Shown: piece after piece, positions 1 through 7,727 of the stretch | Numbering within the stretch: position 1 is the first letter of the stretch | Layout: every line of letters begins with the position of its first letter | Assembly: GCA_040754425.1 (NCBI GenBank) | Contig: JBFMCR010000007.1 | Coordinates: forward strand, 62,001 to 126,000 | Length of the DNA stretch: 64,000 nt | Source: UBA6918 sp040754425 | GTDB taxonomy: Bacteria; Pseudomonadota; Gammaproteobacteria; Burkholderiales; Thiobacillaceae | Reading direction: 5' to 3' | The notes under the pieces: model-generated | Seen by the model: the letters and a program-made list of their open reading frames with translations, nothing else | Databases searched by the model: none | Told to the model about the DNA's origin: nothing | Program-made: the position numbers and the translations under genes

Positions 1-1044
1 GGTGCGGTCGCCGCGGGGCACCATGAGCTTGTGCGGCTTGGCGGCCTTGAGGAGATTCTTGTCTTTGAGTTCGGCGAGGATTTTCTCGCGCGCAACGTAG
101 CGGTCAAGACCCTGGTACTCGGCCGGGCCGAGTTCATTGATCTTCGCATCGAGGGTGAAGATGCTGATGGGGGTCAGCTTGTGTCGGTTGCCGATGGCAT
201 AGTCGTTGAAGTCGTGCGCGGGGGTGATCTTGACCACACCGCTGCCGAAGGCGGGGTCGACGTATTCGTCGGCGATGACGGGGATGCTGCGCTCGGCGAC
301 GGGCAGGCGCACGTGTTTGCCGACGAGGTGTTTGTACCGTTCGTCTTCCGGATGTACGGCGACGGCAACGTCGCCCAGCAGAGTCTCCGGGCGCGTGGTG
401 GCGACTTCGACGAAACCTTCCTCGCCCTCGATGGGGTAGAGGATGTGCCACATGAAGCCGTCTTCTTCCTGGCTCACGACTTCGAGGTCGGACACCGCCG
501 TCATCAGCACCGGGTCCCAGTTGACCAGGCGCTTGCCGCGGTAGATCAGGCCTTCCCTGTACAGTTTGACGAAAACTTCCGTCACCGCCTTGGACAGTCC
601 TTCGTCCATGGTGAAGCGCTCGCGGCTCCAGTCTGGCGAAGTGCCCAGACGTCGCATCTGACGGGTGATGGTGGAGCCGGAATGCTCTTTCCACTCCCAC
701 ACCTTTTCCAGGAATTTCTCGCGGCCGAGATCATGGCGCGAGATGCCCTTGGCGTCGAGCTGGCGCTCGACCACGATCTGGGTGGCGATGCCGGCGTGGT
801 CGGTGCCCGGCTGCCACAGTGTGTTGTCGCCCTGCATGCGGTGCAGGCGGATGAGCGCGTCCATCAGGGTGTGCTGGAAGGCGTGGCCCATGTGCAGCGT
901 ACCCGTTACGTTGGGCGGCGGCAGCATGATGCAGTAGGCGGGCCTGTTCGTGTCGCCCGAGGGCTTGAAATAGCCGGCGGATTCCCACCGGGCATACCAG
1001 CGGGATTCGATGTCTTTGGGCTCGAAGGCTTTGGCGAGTTCCAT
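1..1044 (-). CDS. valS: Valyl-tRNA synthetase, N-terminal part (runs off window)
   Basis: Charges tRNA-Val with valine in the cytoplasm. The 348 codons present are the N-terminal part of a class I synthetase of roughly 900 residues; the 3' part lies outside the window. The protein opens MELAKAFEPKDIESRWYARW. The class I HIGH motif appears as HMGH at residues 51-54, inside a PPPNVTGTLHMGHA block. Text typical of the start of the editing domain (TTRPETLLGDVAVAVHP) follows. The ATG at 1044 matches the usual ValS start. The gene lies 168 bp downstream of a Pro/Ala-rich ORF in the pepA-holC-orf-valS order common in betaproteobacteria. The gap carries a heptamer repeat. Confidence 0.97.
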   Translation of the reverse strand, partial: MELAKAFEPKDIESRWYARWESAGYFKPSGDTNRPAYCIMLPPPNVTGTLHMGHAFQHTLMDALIRLHRMQGDNTLWQPGTDHAGIATQIVVERQLDAKGISRHDLGREKFLEKVWEWKEHSGSTITRQMRRLGTSPDWSRERFTMDEGLSKAVTEVFVKLYREGLIYRGKRLVNWDPVLMTAVSDLEVVSQEEDGFMWHILYPIEGEEGFVEVATTRPETLLGDVAVAVHPEDERYKHLVGKHVRLPVAERSIPVIADEYVDPAFGSGVVKITPAHDFNDYAIGNRHKLTPISIFTLDAKINELGPAEYQGLDRYVAREKILAELKDKNLLKAAKPHKLMVPRGDRT

Positions 1045-1110
1045 TCGGGATGACGGCGGATTCGTAAACCCGCCATTATACCGGCCGGCCAGGGACTGTT
1101 AGCGTGGCGA

Positions 1111-1148
1111 GTGACAAGTGACAAGTGACAAGTCACGTCACCCGTCAC
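1111..1148. repeat. Heptamer tandem repeat GTGACAA x3 with inverted tail
   Basis: Three perfect direct copies of GTGACAA (1111-1131) are followed by GTCAC, GTCACCC and GTCAC, which can pair back with the GTGAC cores. It lies in the gap upstream of valS. It resembles the heptamer arrays at 28.4 and 30.7 kb in unit length but not in sequence. No other feature was found in the gap from 1045 to 1212. Confidence 0.8.
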
Positions 1149-1212
1149 TGTCGGTGAAAGGCACAGGTCGAAGCGCGCGTTTCATCCACGGGGCGGCGAT
1201 TCGCCATGTCCA

Positions 1213-1653
1213 TCAGGATTTGCCGAGCTGTTCAGCCACCGCTTCGCGCACGATTTCGCGGATATGCACGTCCATCTGTGCGAGCAGGGCGGAAAGGCTG
1301 TCGTCCAGGCTGTTGCGTACTTCCGTGACAAGGCGATCGCGCAGCAGTGAGGTCAGGCGGGGTTCGAGTTCACTCATGATCTGTTCCACCAGCGCCATCG
1401 GGTCCGGGGCGGGAAGCGGCGGCGCAGTCGCAGAGGCGGCCTCCATTGCGGAGGCGGGTGTCAGGACTGCGGGCTCGCCGACTGCAACCACATCGGTCAG
1501 CACTGGCAGCCAGGCGTCTTCCGGCAGGGGGGGCGGAGCTGGAGCTGCTGCAGATGCCGGCGAGGCCGGGGCTGGCTCGTTGGCCGTGGCTTCGGCGCTC
1601 CCCTGGTGCTTTTTCAGCAGTGCGTCCATCTTATCGAGCAGCGGATCACTCAT
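1213..1653 (-). CDS. Pro/Ala-rich hypothetical protein between holC and valS
   Basis: A 146-residue protein of unknown function. Residues 1-20 are a short charged helix (MSDPLLDKMDALLKKHQGSA). Residues 20-90 are low-complexity, rich in Ala and Pro. Residues 85-146 look like a long amphipathic helix with regular Leu and charged residues, including LEPRLTSLLRDRLVTEVRNS, suggesting a coiled-coil or oligomerising tail. There is no signal peptide or membrane segment. Its ATG overlaps the holC stop as ATGA (1650-1653), so it is probably translationally coupled to holC. Small proteins of this composition are seen at this position in betaproteobacteria, but I know of no assigned role. Confidence 0.8.
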   Translation of the reverse strand: MSDPLLDKMDALLKKHQGSAEATANEPAPASPASAAAPAPPPLPEDAWLPVLTDVVAVGEPAVLTPASAMEAASATAPPLPAPDPMALVEQIMSELEPRLTSLLRDRLVTEVRNSLDDSLSALLAQMDVHIREIVREAVAEQLGKS

Positions 1654-2096
1654 TTGATGCTCCCTGTGTACTGTCCCCTGTTGCGCAAGTCGTGGTTGAC
1701 CAGTTCATAGCCGCGGTCCTTGTAGAAACGGTAGCGATGCCTGCCGTTGCGGACGTCGTTTTCGTCCTCGGTGACGATTTCCGCGAGGCGCTCGAAGCGG
1801 CTGAACATGGGCGGCGGGGTGTCACCCAGGTTGATCAGCAGGTCGGCGCTTTGCAGCGCATCGGCATTCTCGCCGATGATAACAGGCGTGGCTGCCGCCA
1901 AGGGGCTGTCGTCGCGGCAGTGCGGGATGAAGGACAGCGCCGGTTGCGTCCACAGCAGGCGGTCGATGTCGGCCGCAACGGAGGCATCCGAAGTGTAGAT
2001 CAGAACATTCAGTTTTCGCTCCCAGGCCTTGGCCACAAGCTGGCGTGCGACCTTCAGCTTGTCCTGAGCATGGCTGTAAAAACTGATCCCGGTCAC
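1650..2096 (-). CDS. holC: DNA polymerase III chi subunit
   Basis: Chi links the clamp loader to single-stranded DNA-binding protein during replication. The 148-residue product matches the usual chi length (147 in E. coli). It shows family text: an N-terminal ISFYSHAQDKL and a central LLINLGDTPPPMFSRFERL. I chose the GTG at 2096 because GTGA overlaps the pepA stop and the protein then begins directly with the first beta strand. The frame stays open further upstream, but that part is pepA read in another frame. pepA-holC-orf-valS form one overlapping transcription unit. Confidence 0.93.
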   Translation of the reverse strand: MTGISFYSHAQDKLKVARQLVAKAWERKLNVLIYTSDASVAADIDRLLWTQPALSFIPHCRDDSPLAAATPVIIGENADALQSADLLINLGDTPPPMFSRFERLAEIVTEDENDVRNGRHRYRFYKDRGYELVNHDLRNRGQYTGSIK

Positions 2097-3607
2097 GCGC
2101 GCCTGCCAGCCTGCTCGATCAGATATTGCACCAGCAGCGGCACCGGGCGGCCGGTGGAGCCCTTCTTGTCGCGGCCGCTGCGGTAGGCGGTGCCGGCGAT
2201 GTCGAGGTGGGCCCAGGGATAGTTCCTGGCGAAGCGGGAAAGAAAGCAGGCCGCGGTGACGGAGCCGGCGGCGCGGCCGCCGATGTTGGCCATGTCCGCT
2301 AGGTTGCTCTTGAGCTGTTCCTGGTACTCGTCCCACAGCGGCATGCGCCAGACGCGGTCCCAGGCATGGTCGGCGGCCCGTTCCAGCGCCTGCGCCAGCT
2401 TGTCGTCGTTGGCATACAGCGCGCTGGGATGGTGGCCCAGGGCGATGACGCAGGCGCCGGTCAGCGTGGCGAGGTCCACCACGGCTGCGGGCTTGAAGCG
2501 CTCGGCGTAGGTGAGCGCATCGCACAGGATGAGACGGCCCTCGGCGTCGGTGTTGAGGATCTCGATGGTCTGTCCGGACATGGAGGTGACGATGTCCCCC
2601 GGCTTGTTGGCGTGCGCGTCCGGCAGGTTCTCGCAGGCTGGGATGAGGCCGACTACGTTGAGATCGAGGCCCAGTTCGCCGATGGCGCGGAAGACGCCGA
2701 GCACGGCGCCGCCGCCGCTCATGTCGTAATTCATTTCGTCCATGTCGGCGGCGGGTTTCAGCGAAATGCCGCCGGCATCGAAGGTGATGGCCTTGCCCAC
2801 CAGCACGATGGGCGCTTCGCCCTTCCTGCCGCCATCATGGCGCAGCTCGATGAACATCGGCGGCTTGTCGCTGCCCTTGGCCACCGACAGGAAGGAGCCC
2901 ATGCCCAGCTTCTCGCAGGCGGCCCTGTCCATCACCTTGCATTTGAAGCCATGGGTCTTGGCCAGCTCTCTGGCCTGGTCTGCGAGATAGAGCGGCGTGC
3001 AGACATTGGAAGGCGTATTGCCGAGGTCGCGCGCAAGCGACATGCCCCGGACGATGGCGGCGCCCTGTTTCAGAGACCCGGCGGCAGCCTTGTCTTCGGC
3101 GAGGAAGCCGATGTTGCCAAGCCTTGCCGGTCTGTCGACCTTGCTCTTCATGCGTTCGAAGCGATAGAGCGCATCGCCCGACGCGATGGCGGCCTGGGCG
3201 ATGTTCCAGTCAGCCCCGCGCTTGCCGACCTCGATCTCGGTGAGCGTGATCAGCGCGTCCCTGGCGGCGGTGCCGTCGACGGTTCTGACCGCAGTGGCGA
3301 CGGCATCGCGATAGGCTTTTTCCGCGAACTCGCCTTCCTTGCCGAGACCGGCCAGCAGCACGCGGGCGGCCGCCACGCCCGGCAGATCGCGCAGCAGCAG
3401 GGTGCTGCCGGCACGGCCGTCCATGTCGCCGCTTTTCACCGCGGCCGCGATCCGGCCGCCGGAGGCCCCGTCCAGCGCGCGAGCCGAGGCGGAAAGCTTG
3501 CCCTCCTCGAATACGCCGGCGACGATGCAGTCGCTTTTCAGTTTCTCGGGCGACCCGGTTTTTATGCTAAATTTCGGAGAATTTTCTTTTGCGGACATGG
3601 GGATCAT
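2093..3607 (-). CDS. pepA: Leucyl aminopeptidase (M17)
   Basis: Cytosolic dimetal aminopeptidase that removes N-terminal residues from peptides; in some bacteria it also binds DNA. The 504 residues match the family (503 in E. coli). The M17 signature NTDAEGRL is at residues 352-359, and the metal/substrate block VGKAITFDAGGISLKP lies upstream. A second ATG three codons in (3598) is an equally possible start; neither has a clear ribosome site. It is divergent from lptF, with 71 bp between the starts, a conserved arrangement in beta- and gammaproteobacteria. Confidence 0.96.
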   Translation of the reverse strand: MIPMSAKENSPKFSIKTGSPEKLKSDCIVAGVFEEGKLSASARALDGASGGRIAAAVKSGDMDGRAGSTLLLRDLPGVAAARVLLAGLGKEGEFAEKAYRDAVATAVRTVDGTAARDALITLTEIEVGKRGADWNIAQAAIASGDALYRFERMKSKVDRPARLGNIGFLAEDKAAAGSLKQGAAIVRGMSLARDLGNTPSNVCTPLYLADQARELAKTHGFKCKVMDRAACEKLGMGSFLSVAKGSDKPPMFIELRHDGGRKGEAPIVLVGKAITFDAGGISLKPAADMDEMNYDMSGGGAVLGVFRAIGELGLDLNVVGLIPACENLPDAHANKPGDIVTSMSGQTIEILNTDAEGRLILCDALTYAERFKPAAVVDLATLTGACVIALGHHPSALYANDDKLAQALERAADHAWDRVWRMPLWDEYQEQLKSNLADMANIGGRAAGSVTAACFLSRFARNYPWAHLDIAGTAYRSGRDKKGSTGRPVPLLVQYLIEQAGRRA

Positions 3608-3678
3608 TTCTTGCGAGTAAGAATGCGCTCATATTTGCAAACCCTGGCCAGATAGTCAAAACCCCCCTCGAACCCCCC

Positions 3679-4770
3679 ATGCTTTACCGGCGCGCGCTGC
3701 TGCAGGAACTCAGCCTTTCGAGCGGCGCCTCGCTCGTCATCCTCGTTGCGATTGCACTGGTGACCCTGTTCATCCGACTGCTGGGCGAGGCTGCGCGCGG
3801 CGAATTGGCCAATGAGGCGGTGTTCGCCTATCTCGGATTCAGCCTGCTGCATTTTTTGCCGGTGTTGCTGACGGTGGCGATGTTCATCGGCGCGATGCTC
3901 ACCCTGATGCGTTACTGGCGCGACAACGAAATGGTCATCTGGCTGAGCTCGGGGCTGTCGCCGGCCGGATGGGTCAGGCCGATGCTTGCCTTTGCGCTGC
4001 CCATGGCACTGATTCTGCTGCTGCTCACCAATACCATCATCCCCTGGGCGGCCAACAAGAAGGATGTCTACAGGACCGAACTGCTCAGCCGCAACGATGC
4101 CTCCCTTGTGGTGCCGGGCATATTTGCGGAATCGCAGGGCGGTGACAGGGTGTATTTTGTCGAGGGCCTGAACCCCCTCACCGGCACGGTGCGGAATGTA
4201 TTCATGCAGTCGCGCGACAGCGGAAGACCCGGTGTGGTGGTGGCATCCGAAGGCGCGCAGAAGAAGGCCGACGACGGCACCCGCTTTCTCGTGTTGAGCA
4301 ACGGCCGCCGTTACGAAGGCGAGCCGGGGCAGGCGGAATACCGCATCATCGAATTCGATCGCTACTGGATCAGGCTGGATCCGGTAGAGATCAAGGCCAT
4401 GGAACGCAGGCGCGACATCCGCCAGCAAAGCACCGCGGAATTGTGGGCCAGCACGGCGTCTGACACCAAGGGCGAGCTGGCCGGCCGCCTCAATGTGCCG
4501 ATAAGCCTGCTGGTGCTCGCGATGCTGGCCATACCGCTCAGCCCGGTGAACAATCGCGCGAAACGTTCGTATGGCCTGCTTGGCGCACTGCTGGTGTTTT
4601 TCATCTACCACAATCTGATGTCGGTCACGCAGACATGGATCGCGCAGGGGCAGATGGGCCTGCTCGCCGGCATGCTGCTCGCCCATCTGCCCGCGGTGGT
4701 TGCGGCTGCCGCGTTGTATGCGTATCGCCTGCGCGCGAAGCCTTTCGCCGTCCGGAAAGGGAAAAAATGA
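3679..4770 (+). CDS. lptF: LPS export ABC transporter permease LptF
   Basis: One of the two inner-membrane permeases of the LptB2FGC machine that extracts lipopolysaccharide from the inner membrane and feeds the periplasmic bridge. The 363-residue protein begins MLYRRALLQELSLSSGASL, with N-terminal hydrophobic segments near residues 15-40 and 55-85. A periplasmic beta-jellyroll-like middle follows (about 130-270), then C-terminal segments with the family text ISLLVLAMLAIPLSPVN. The ATG at 3679 is chosen by homology; the open frame upstream is spurious. Its stop overlaps the lptG start as ATGA (4767-4770). Confidence 0.96.
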   Translation: MLYRRALLQELSLSSGASLVILVAIALVTLFIRLLGEAARGELANEAVFAYLGFSLLHFLPVLLTVAMFIGAMLTLMRYWRDNEMVIWLSSGLSPAGWVRPMLAFALPMALILLLLTNTIIPWAANKKDVYRTELLSRNDASLVVPGIFAESQGGDRVYFVEGLNPLTGTVRNVFMQSRDSGRPGVVVASEGAQKKADDGTRFLVLSNGRRYEGEPGQAEYRIIEFDRYWIRLDPVEIKAMERRRDIRQQSTAELWASTASDTKGELAGRLNVPISLLVLAMLAIPLSPVNNRAKRSYGLLGALLVFFIYHNLMSVTQTWIAQGQMGLLAGMLLAHLPAVVAAAALYAYRLRAKPFAVRKGKK

Positions 4771-5840
4771 ACCTGCTTTCCCGCTATGTCCTGAAGGAGG
4801 TCACGACATCCGCCGGCTTCGTGTTTCTGGCGCTGCTGCTGCTGTTTTCCTTTTTCGATCTGGCCGGCGAGCTCGACAGCATCGGCCGCGCCGATTACGG
4901 CCTGGGCAAGGCCGTGATGTATGTGGCCCTCAACGTGCCGGGGCATGTCTACGAAATCGTGCCGATCGCGGCGCTGATCGGGGCGCTTTTCGCCTTGTCG
5001 CGGCTGGTCATGAATTCGGAGTTTGCAGTCATGCTCGCATCCGGAATCTCGAGCTGGCAGGTTGCCCTGGTGCTGTGTGCTGCCGGCGTGGGATTTGCGC
5101 TTGTTACCCTGGCTGTCGGCGAATTGATCTCGCCCTGGTCGGAGCAGGCCGCCAAACGCCTGAAGCTGCGCGCCACGGAGTCCGTGGTGGCGCAGACCTT
5201 TCGTTCCGGCCTGTGGGTGAAGGACGGCAACGCCTTCATCAATGCGCGCGAGGTGCTGCCGGACACCAGCCTGCGCGGCCTCAAGGTCTATGAGTTCGAT
5301 CATGACTGGAAGCTTGCGAGAATCATGACGGCCGAGGACGGCAGTTGGGAAAACAACAGCCAATGGCGGCTTGGCCGAGTCGTCGACACCCGCTTCTCGG
5401 CGCAAGGCATTGAGGTGGTGCGGGAAGAAAGACGCATATGGAAATCGGTGCTGAGCCCGGATATCCTCAGCGTGTTGCTGGTCACACCGGAGAAAATGTC
5501 CACGCCGGCGCTGATTGGCTACATCAAACACCTGAGGGAAAACAAACAGCACACCACGCGCTATGAAGTCGCGCTGTGGTCCAAAATTTTTTACCCGCTG
5601 GCCATCCCGGTCATCATGCTCATGGCCTTGCCGTTCGCTTTCCATTCGCCGCGTTCCGGCAGCATCGCATTGAAGATTTTCTTCGGCATTCTCGTCGGGC
5701 TGGCGTTCCATCTTGGCAACCGGCTGTTCTCGCATGTCGGCCTGCTCAATGACTGGCCGCCGTTCTTTACCGCCTCGATGCCGTCGCTGTTGTTTCTGGG
5801 CATTGCGGTGCTGGTGTTAAAGCGCATGGAACGGCGCTGA
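4767..5840 (+). CDS. lptG: LPS export ABC transporter permease LptG
   Basis: Partner permease of LptF in LPS export. The 357-residue protein begins MNLLSRYVLKEVTTSAGFVF, has about six predicted membrane segments (three at each end) and a periplasmic middle domain. The C-terminal text IPVIMLMALPFAF and RLFSHVGLLNDWPP is typical of LptG. ATGA overlap with lptF implies coupled translation and equal stoichiometry. The ATPase lptB is not in this window, as is usual. A REP-like element starts at its stop codon. Confidence 0.96.
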   Translation: MNLLSRYVLKEVTTSAGFVFLALLLLFSFFDLAGELDSIGRADYGLGKAVMYVALNVPGHVYEIVPIAALIGALFALSRLVMNSEFAVMLASGISSWQVALVLCAAGVGFALVTLAVGELISPWSEQAAKRLKLRATESVVAQTFRSGLWVKDGNAFINAREVLPDTSLRGLKVYEFDHDWKLARIMTAEDGSWENNSQWRLGRVVDTRFSAQGIEVVREERRIWKSVLSPDILSVLLVTPEKMSTPALIGYIKHLRENKQHTTRYEVALWSKIFYPLAIPVIMLMALPFAFHSPRSGSIALKIFFGILVGLAFHLGNRLFSHVGLLNDWPPFFTASMPSLLFLGIAVLVLKRMERR

Positions 5841-5947
5841 CGGACACGGTGGCCGCGCCCCCGGATCATGAACGCAGCGTACCGCCGTGTCCGTTCCCTC
5901 TCCCCGCGGGAGAGAGGGACGAGGAAACGCTGCGCTTTGTTTCGCGT
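5839..5947. repeat. REP-like two-hairpin intergenic element, copy 1
   Basis: About 105 bp from the lptG stop to just before the convergent RDD gene. One imperfect stem pairs CGGACACGGTGG near 5841 with CCGCCGTGTCCG near 5883-5893. A second hairpin, CCCTCTCCCCGCGGGAGAG with its 3' arm, follows. A closely similar sequence in reverse orientation lies at 62203-62304, also between convergent gene ends. Confidence 0.8.
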
Positions 5948-5958
5948 CAAGCCGGTTG

Positions 5959-6390
5959 CTATTCCGTCCGGATCAGCCTCGTCCTGCACAGGCGGTCATG
6001 CAGGAATTGCCGCTCCGGATCGATCAATGCCCACAAAAAACCTGCGCCGGCGCAAAGCAGCCCCAGTGTTGCCAGACTGAAACGTACGATGCACTGAGGT
6101 GTGGAGGGCAGCTTGCCGTCCAGTCTCACCAGGCGGATGTGCCAGGTTTTCATGGCCAGCGTCTGGCCGCCGCGTTTCCAGAACACGACAAAGTAAATCA
6201 TCATGACCATGAGCAGATAGAACTGGAATGCCGCTTTTTGAAATGGGCCATGAACGGATCCGAAGATCGGGATATAGAAAAATCCCGCCAGCAGCAGCAA
6301 GGCAAACAACAGTATGGATTCGTAAAGCATGGCGGCAAGTCTGCGTCCGAGGCCGGCTTGTGCAAGCAGAGTGGTTGCGTTTTCGCGCAT
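5959..6390 (-). CDS. RDD family membrane protein
   Basis: A 143-residue inner-membrane protein with the RDD pattern: an N-terminal RRLAAMLYESILLFALLLL segment carrying the Arg, a second hydrophobic segment around residues 55-72, then GGQTLAMKTWHIRLV and a third segment around 103-122. RDD proteins are poorly understood; some have been linked to ion transport. It is convergent with lptG. No operon partner is visible, and its start faces the DUF2173 cluster. Confidence 0.85.
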   Translation of the reverse strand: MRENATTLLAQAGLGRRLAAMLYESILLFALLLLAGFFYIPIFGSVHGPFQKAAFQFYLLMVMMIYFVVFWKRGGQTLAMKTWHIRLVRLDGKLPSTPQCIVRFSLATLGLLCAGAGFLWALIDPERQFLHDRLCRTRLIRTE

Positions 6391-6480
6391 GATGGTTCTA
6401 TATTTGCATTAACCGCTGAGGCAATCTGCCGCGGGGACATAAAAAAATCAAACGAAAAAAATCGATATGGAGGGGGCACG

Positions 6481-6885
6481 ATGCATATCGTAAAGCAACT
6501 CATGGCCATTCCGGGCGTGATCGCGGCCGGCGAGTTCGCCTATCGCGGCGACCGCTTCTCGTATGAGGGCGCGCTTACCTCAGAGTTTGCGCGCATGGCC
6601 TCGATTCTTTGCCGCTCCAATACCATGAGCGTCAACATGCAATCGGAGATATTCGATTCCTTTGCCGAGCATTGCGGATGCCGGCCGACGCAGGGGTGGA
6701 TCGTGCGCGGCAGCCAGGCCAGCGTATGCAACATCGGCAATTATTTCGCCTTCATCGAAAACCGCCCGGAACTTCTCAACGACGTCATGACGATCATGCG
6801 CGCCAAGGTTGGCGATATCGGCGACGACCTGCTTGTCAACCTGTATGCCAGGATCGGTGGCGATGTGAAAGAAGCGCTGTACTGA
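6481..6885 (+). CDS. DUF2173 family protein, paralogue 1
   Basis: A 134-residue soluble protein of unknown function. It shares with the third gene of the cluster the signature QGWIV-x-G-x-Q-x-S-x-C-x-x-GN near residues 78-94 (here PTQGWIVRGSQASVCNIGN). The opening VKQLMAIPGVIAAGEFAYRGD is typical of the family and resembles a small alpha/beta sensor-like fold (inference). The ATG at 6481 follows a GGAGGGGGCACG ribosome site. It is the first of three tandem DUF2173 genes with gaps of 22 and 8 bp. As I recall, the family is common in sulfur-oxidising proteobacteria; the role is not established. Confidence 0.8.
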   Translation: MHIVKQLMAIPGVIAAGEFAYRGDRFSYEGALTSEFARMASILCRSNTMSVNMQSEIFDSFAEHCGCRPTQGWIVRGSQASVCNIGNYFAFIENRPELLNDVMTIMRAKVGDIGDDLLVNLYARIGGDVKEALY

Positions 6886-6907
6886 ACAGAAAAACAACGA
6901 GGACGAC

Positions 6908-7255
6908 ATGAAACTGGACCAATTGATGGACCTGCCCGGCGCGCTGGCGGCTTTTTCCTACACCGACAAGGGCGATCTGGTCGATCATCGCGTGCGTGAA
7001 GGCAGCGAAATCACGCGCGAGGTGCTCGACCTGCTGGCTCATTCCTGCGTGGCGAACATGGCGATCGCCACCATGGAGGCGAGAGGCTGGGAAGCCTTGA
7101 CAGGACAGAAGGGCTTCGAGCCGCTGCAGGGGTTTTCCATGGTGGGGCTGGAATGGTCGGCAGTGGTAAACGGCCGCTGCGGCGTAATCATGAAAAATCG
7201 CGACGTCAATTACGAAGACGCGTTCAATGCCATTCAGGCTTGCAGCGCCGCGTAG
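6908..7255 (+). CDS. DUF2173 family protein, paralogue 2
   Basis: A 115-residue soluble protein beginning MKLDQLMDLPGALAAFSYTD, which aligns with the openings of its neighbours (xLMxxPGxxAAxxY). It lacks the QGWIV-x-G-x-Q signature; the matching place reads GFSMVGLEWSAVVNGRCGVI, so it belongs to a divergent branch. A ribosome site (ACGAGGACGAC) precedes the ATG. Its place between two other paralogues suggests the three products act together, possibly as a hetero-oligomer (inference). Confidence 0.78.
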   Translation: MKLDQLMDLPGALAAFSYTDKGDLVDHRVREGSEITREVLDLLAHSCVANMAIATMEARGWEALTGQKGFEPLQGFSMVGLEWSAVVNGRCGVIMKNRDVNYEDAFNAIQACSAA

Positions 7256-7263
7256 GGGGACGC

Positions 7264-7599
7264 ATGCCGCTTAGGAAATTGCTGGTTTTGGACGGCGTGG
7301 TCGCGGTTTGCCGTTTTCAGGATGACGGCGGCATCATGGACGCTGCCGGCATGCTGCCGAACGACATGATGGAGCGCCTGGCCAAATTCGCGCAGTGGTA
7401 TCGCCGCCTGGTGTCGGGCAATACCGACCTGCTTTCGCTGTTTTCGCAGATGCATGGCTGGGCGCCGTCGCAAGGCTGGATCGTGCTCGGCGGGCAAATG
7501 AGCATCTGCTCGATGGGCAATATGGTTTGCATGGTGCAGAACGGGGAGGGTTCGTTGCAGGAAATCATGAAAGCCTTGGCAGAAGCCGCACACGATTGA
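7264..7599 (+). CDS. DUF2173 family protein, paralogue 3
   Basis: A 111-residue soluble protein beginning MPLRKLLVLDGVVAVCRFQDDG. It carries PSQGWIVLGGQMSICSMGN, the same signature as paralogue 1. It starts 8 bp after paralogue 2 with a GGGGGAC ribosome site. A weak GC hairpin (about 7607-7621) without a T-run follows the stop, and the ilvB promoter region lies beyond it. Function unknown. Confidence 0.78.
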   Translation: MPLRKLLVLDGVVAVCRFQDDGGIMDAAGMLPNDMMERLAKFAQWYRRLVSGNTDLLSLFSQMHGWAPSQGWIVLGGQMSICSMGNMVCMVQNGEGSLQEIMKALAEAAHD

Positions 7600-7658
7600 G
7601 TATTTTGGCCCCGTGACGGGGGCTTGCTGCCGGAAACGGCCTGAAACCCGATCTTTCC

Positions 7659-7686
7659 TTGACCGTGGCGGGGTAAAACGTATACC
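7659..7686 (+). promoter_or_regulatory. Putative sigma-70 promoter of ilvBHC
   Basis: TTGACC (7659-7664), a 16-bp spacer and TATACC (7681-7686), about 40 bp upstream of the ilvB ATG. No Leu/Ile/Val-rich leader peptide was found in this gap, so classical attenuation of ilvB is not supported here. Confidence 0.5.
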
Positions 7687-7727
7687 CTTGGCGGTTTACG
7701 GAAAACATTGTTTTTAGGCGTTTTTTT

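Noticed and set aside
2366..3655. 429-codon open frame opposite pepA
   Set aside because: Shadow of pepA; low-complexity translation.
7605..7625. Terminator after the DUF2173 cluster
   Set aside because: GCCCC-GTGAC-GGGGC can pair, but no T-run follows on either strand, so it is not called.
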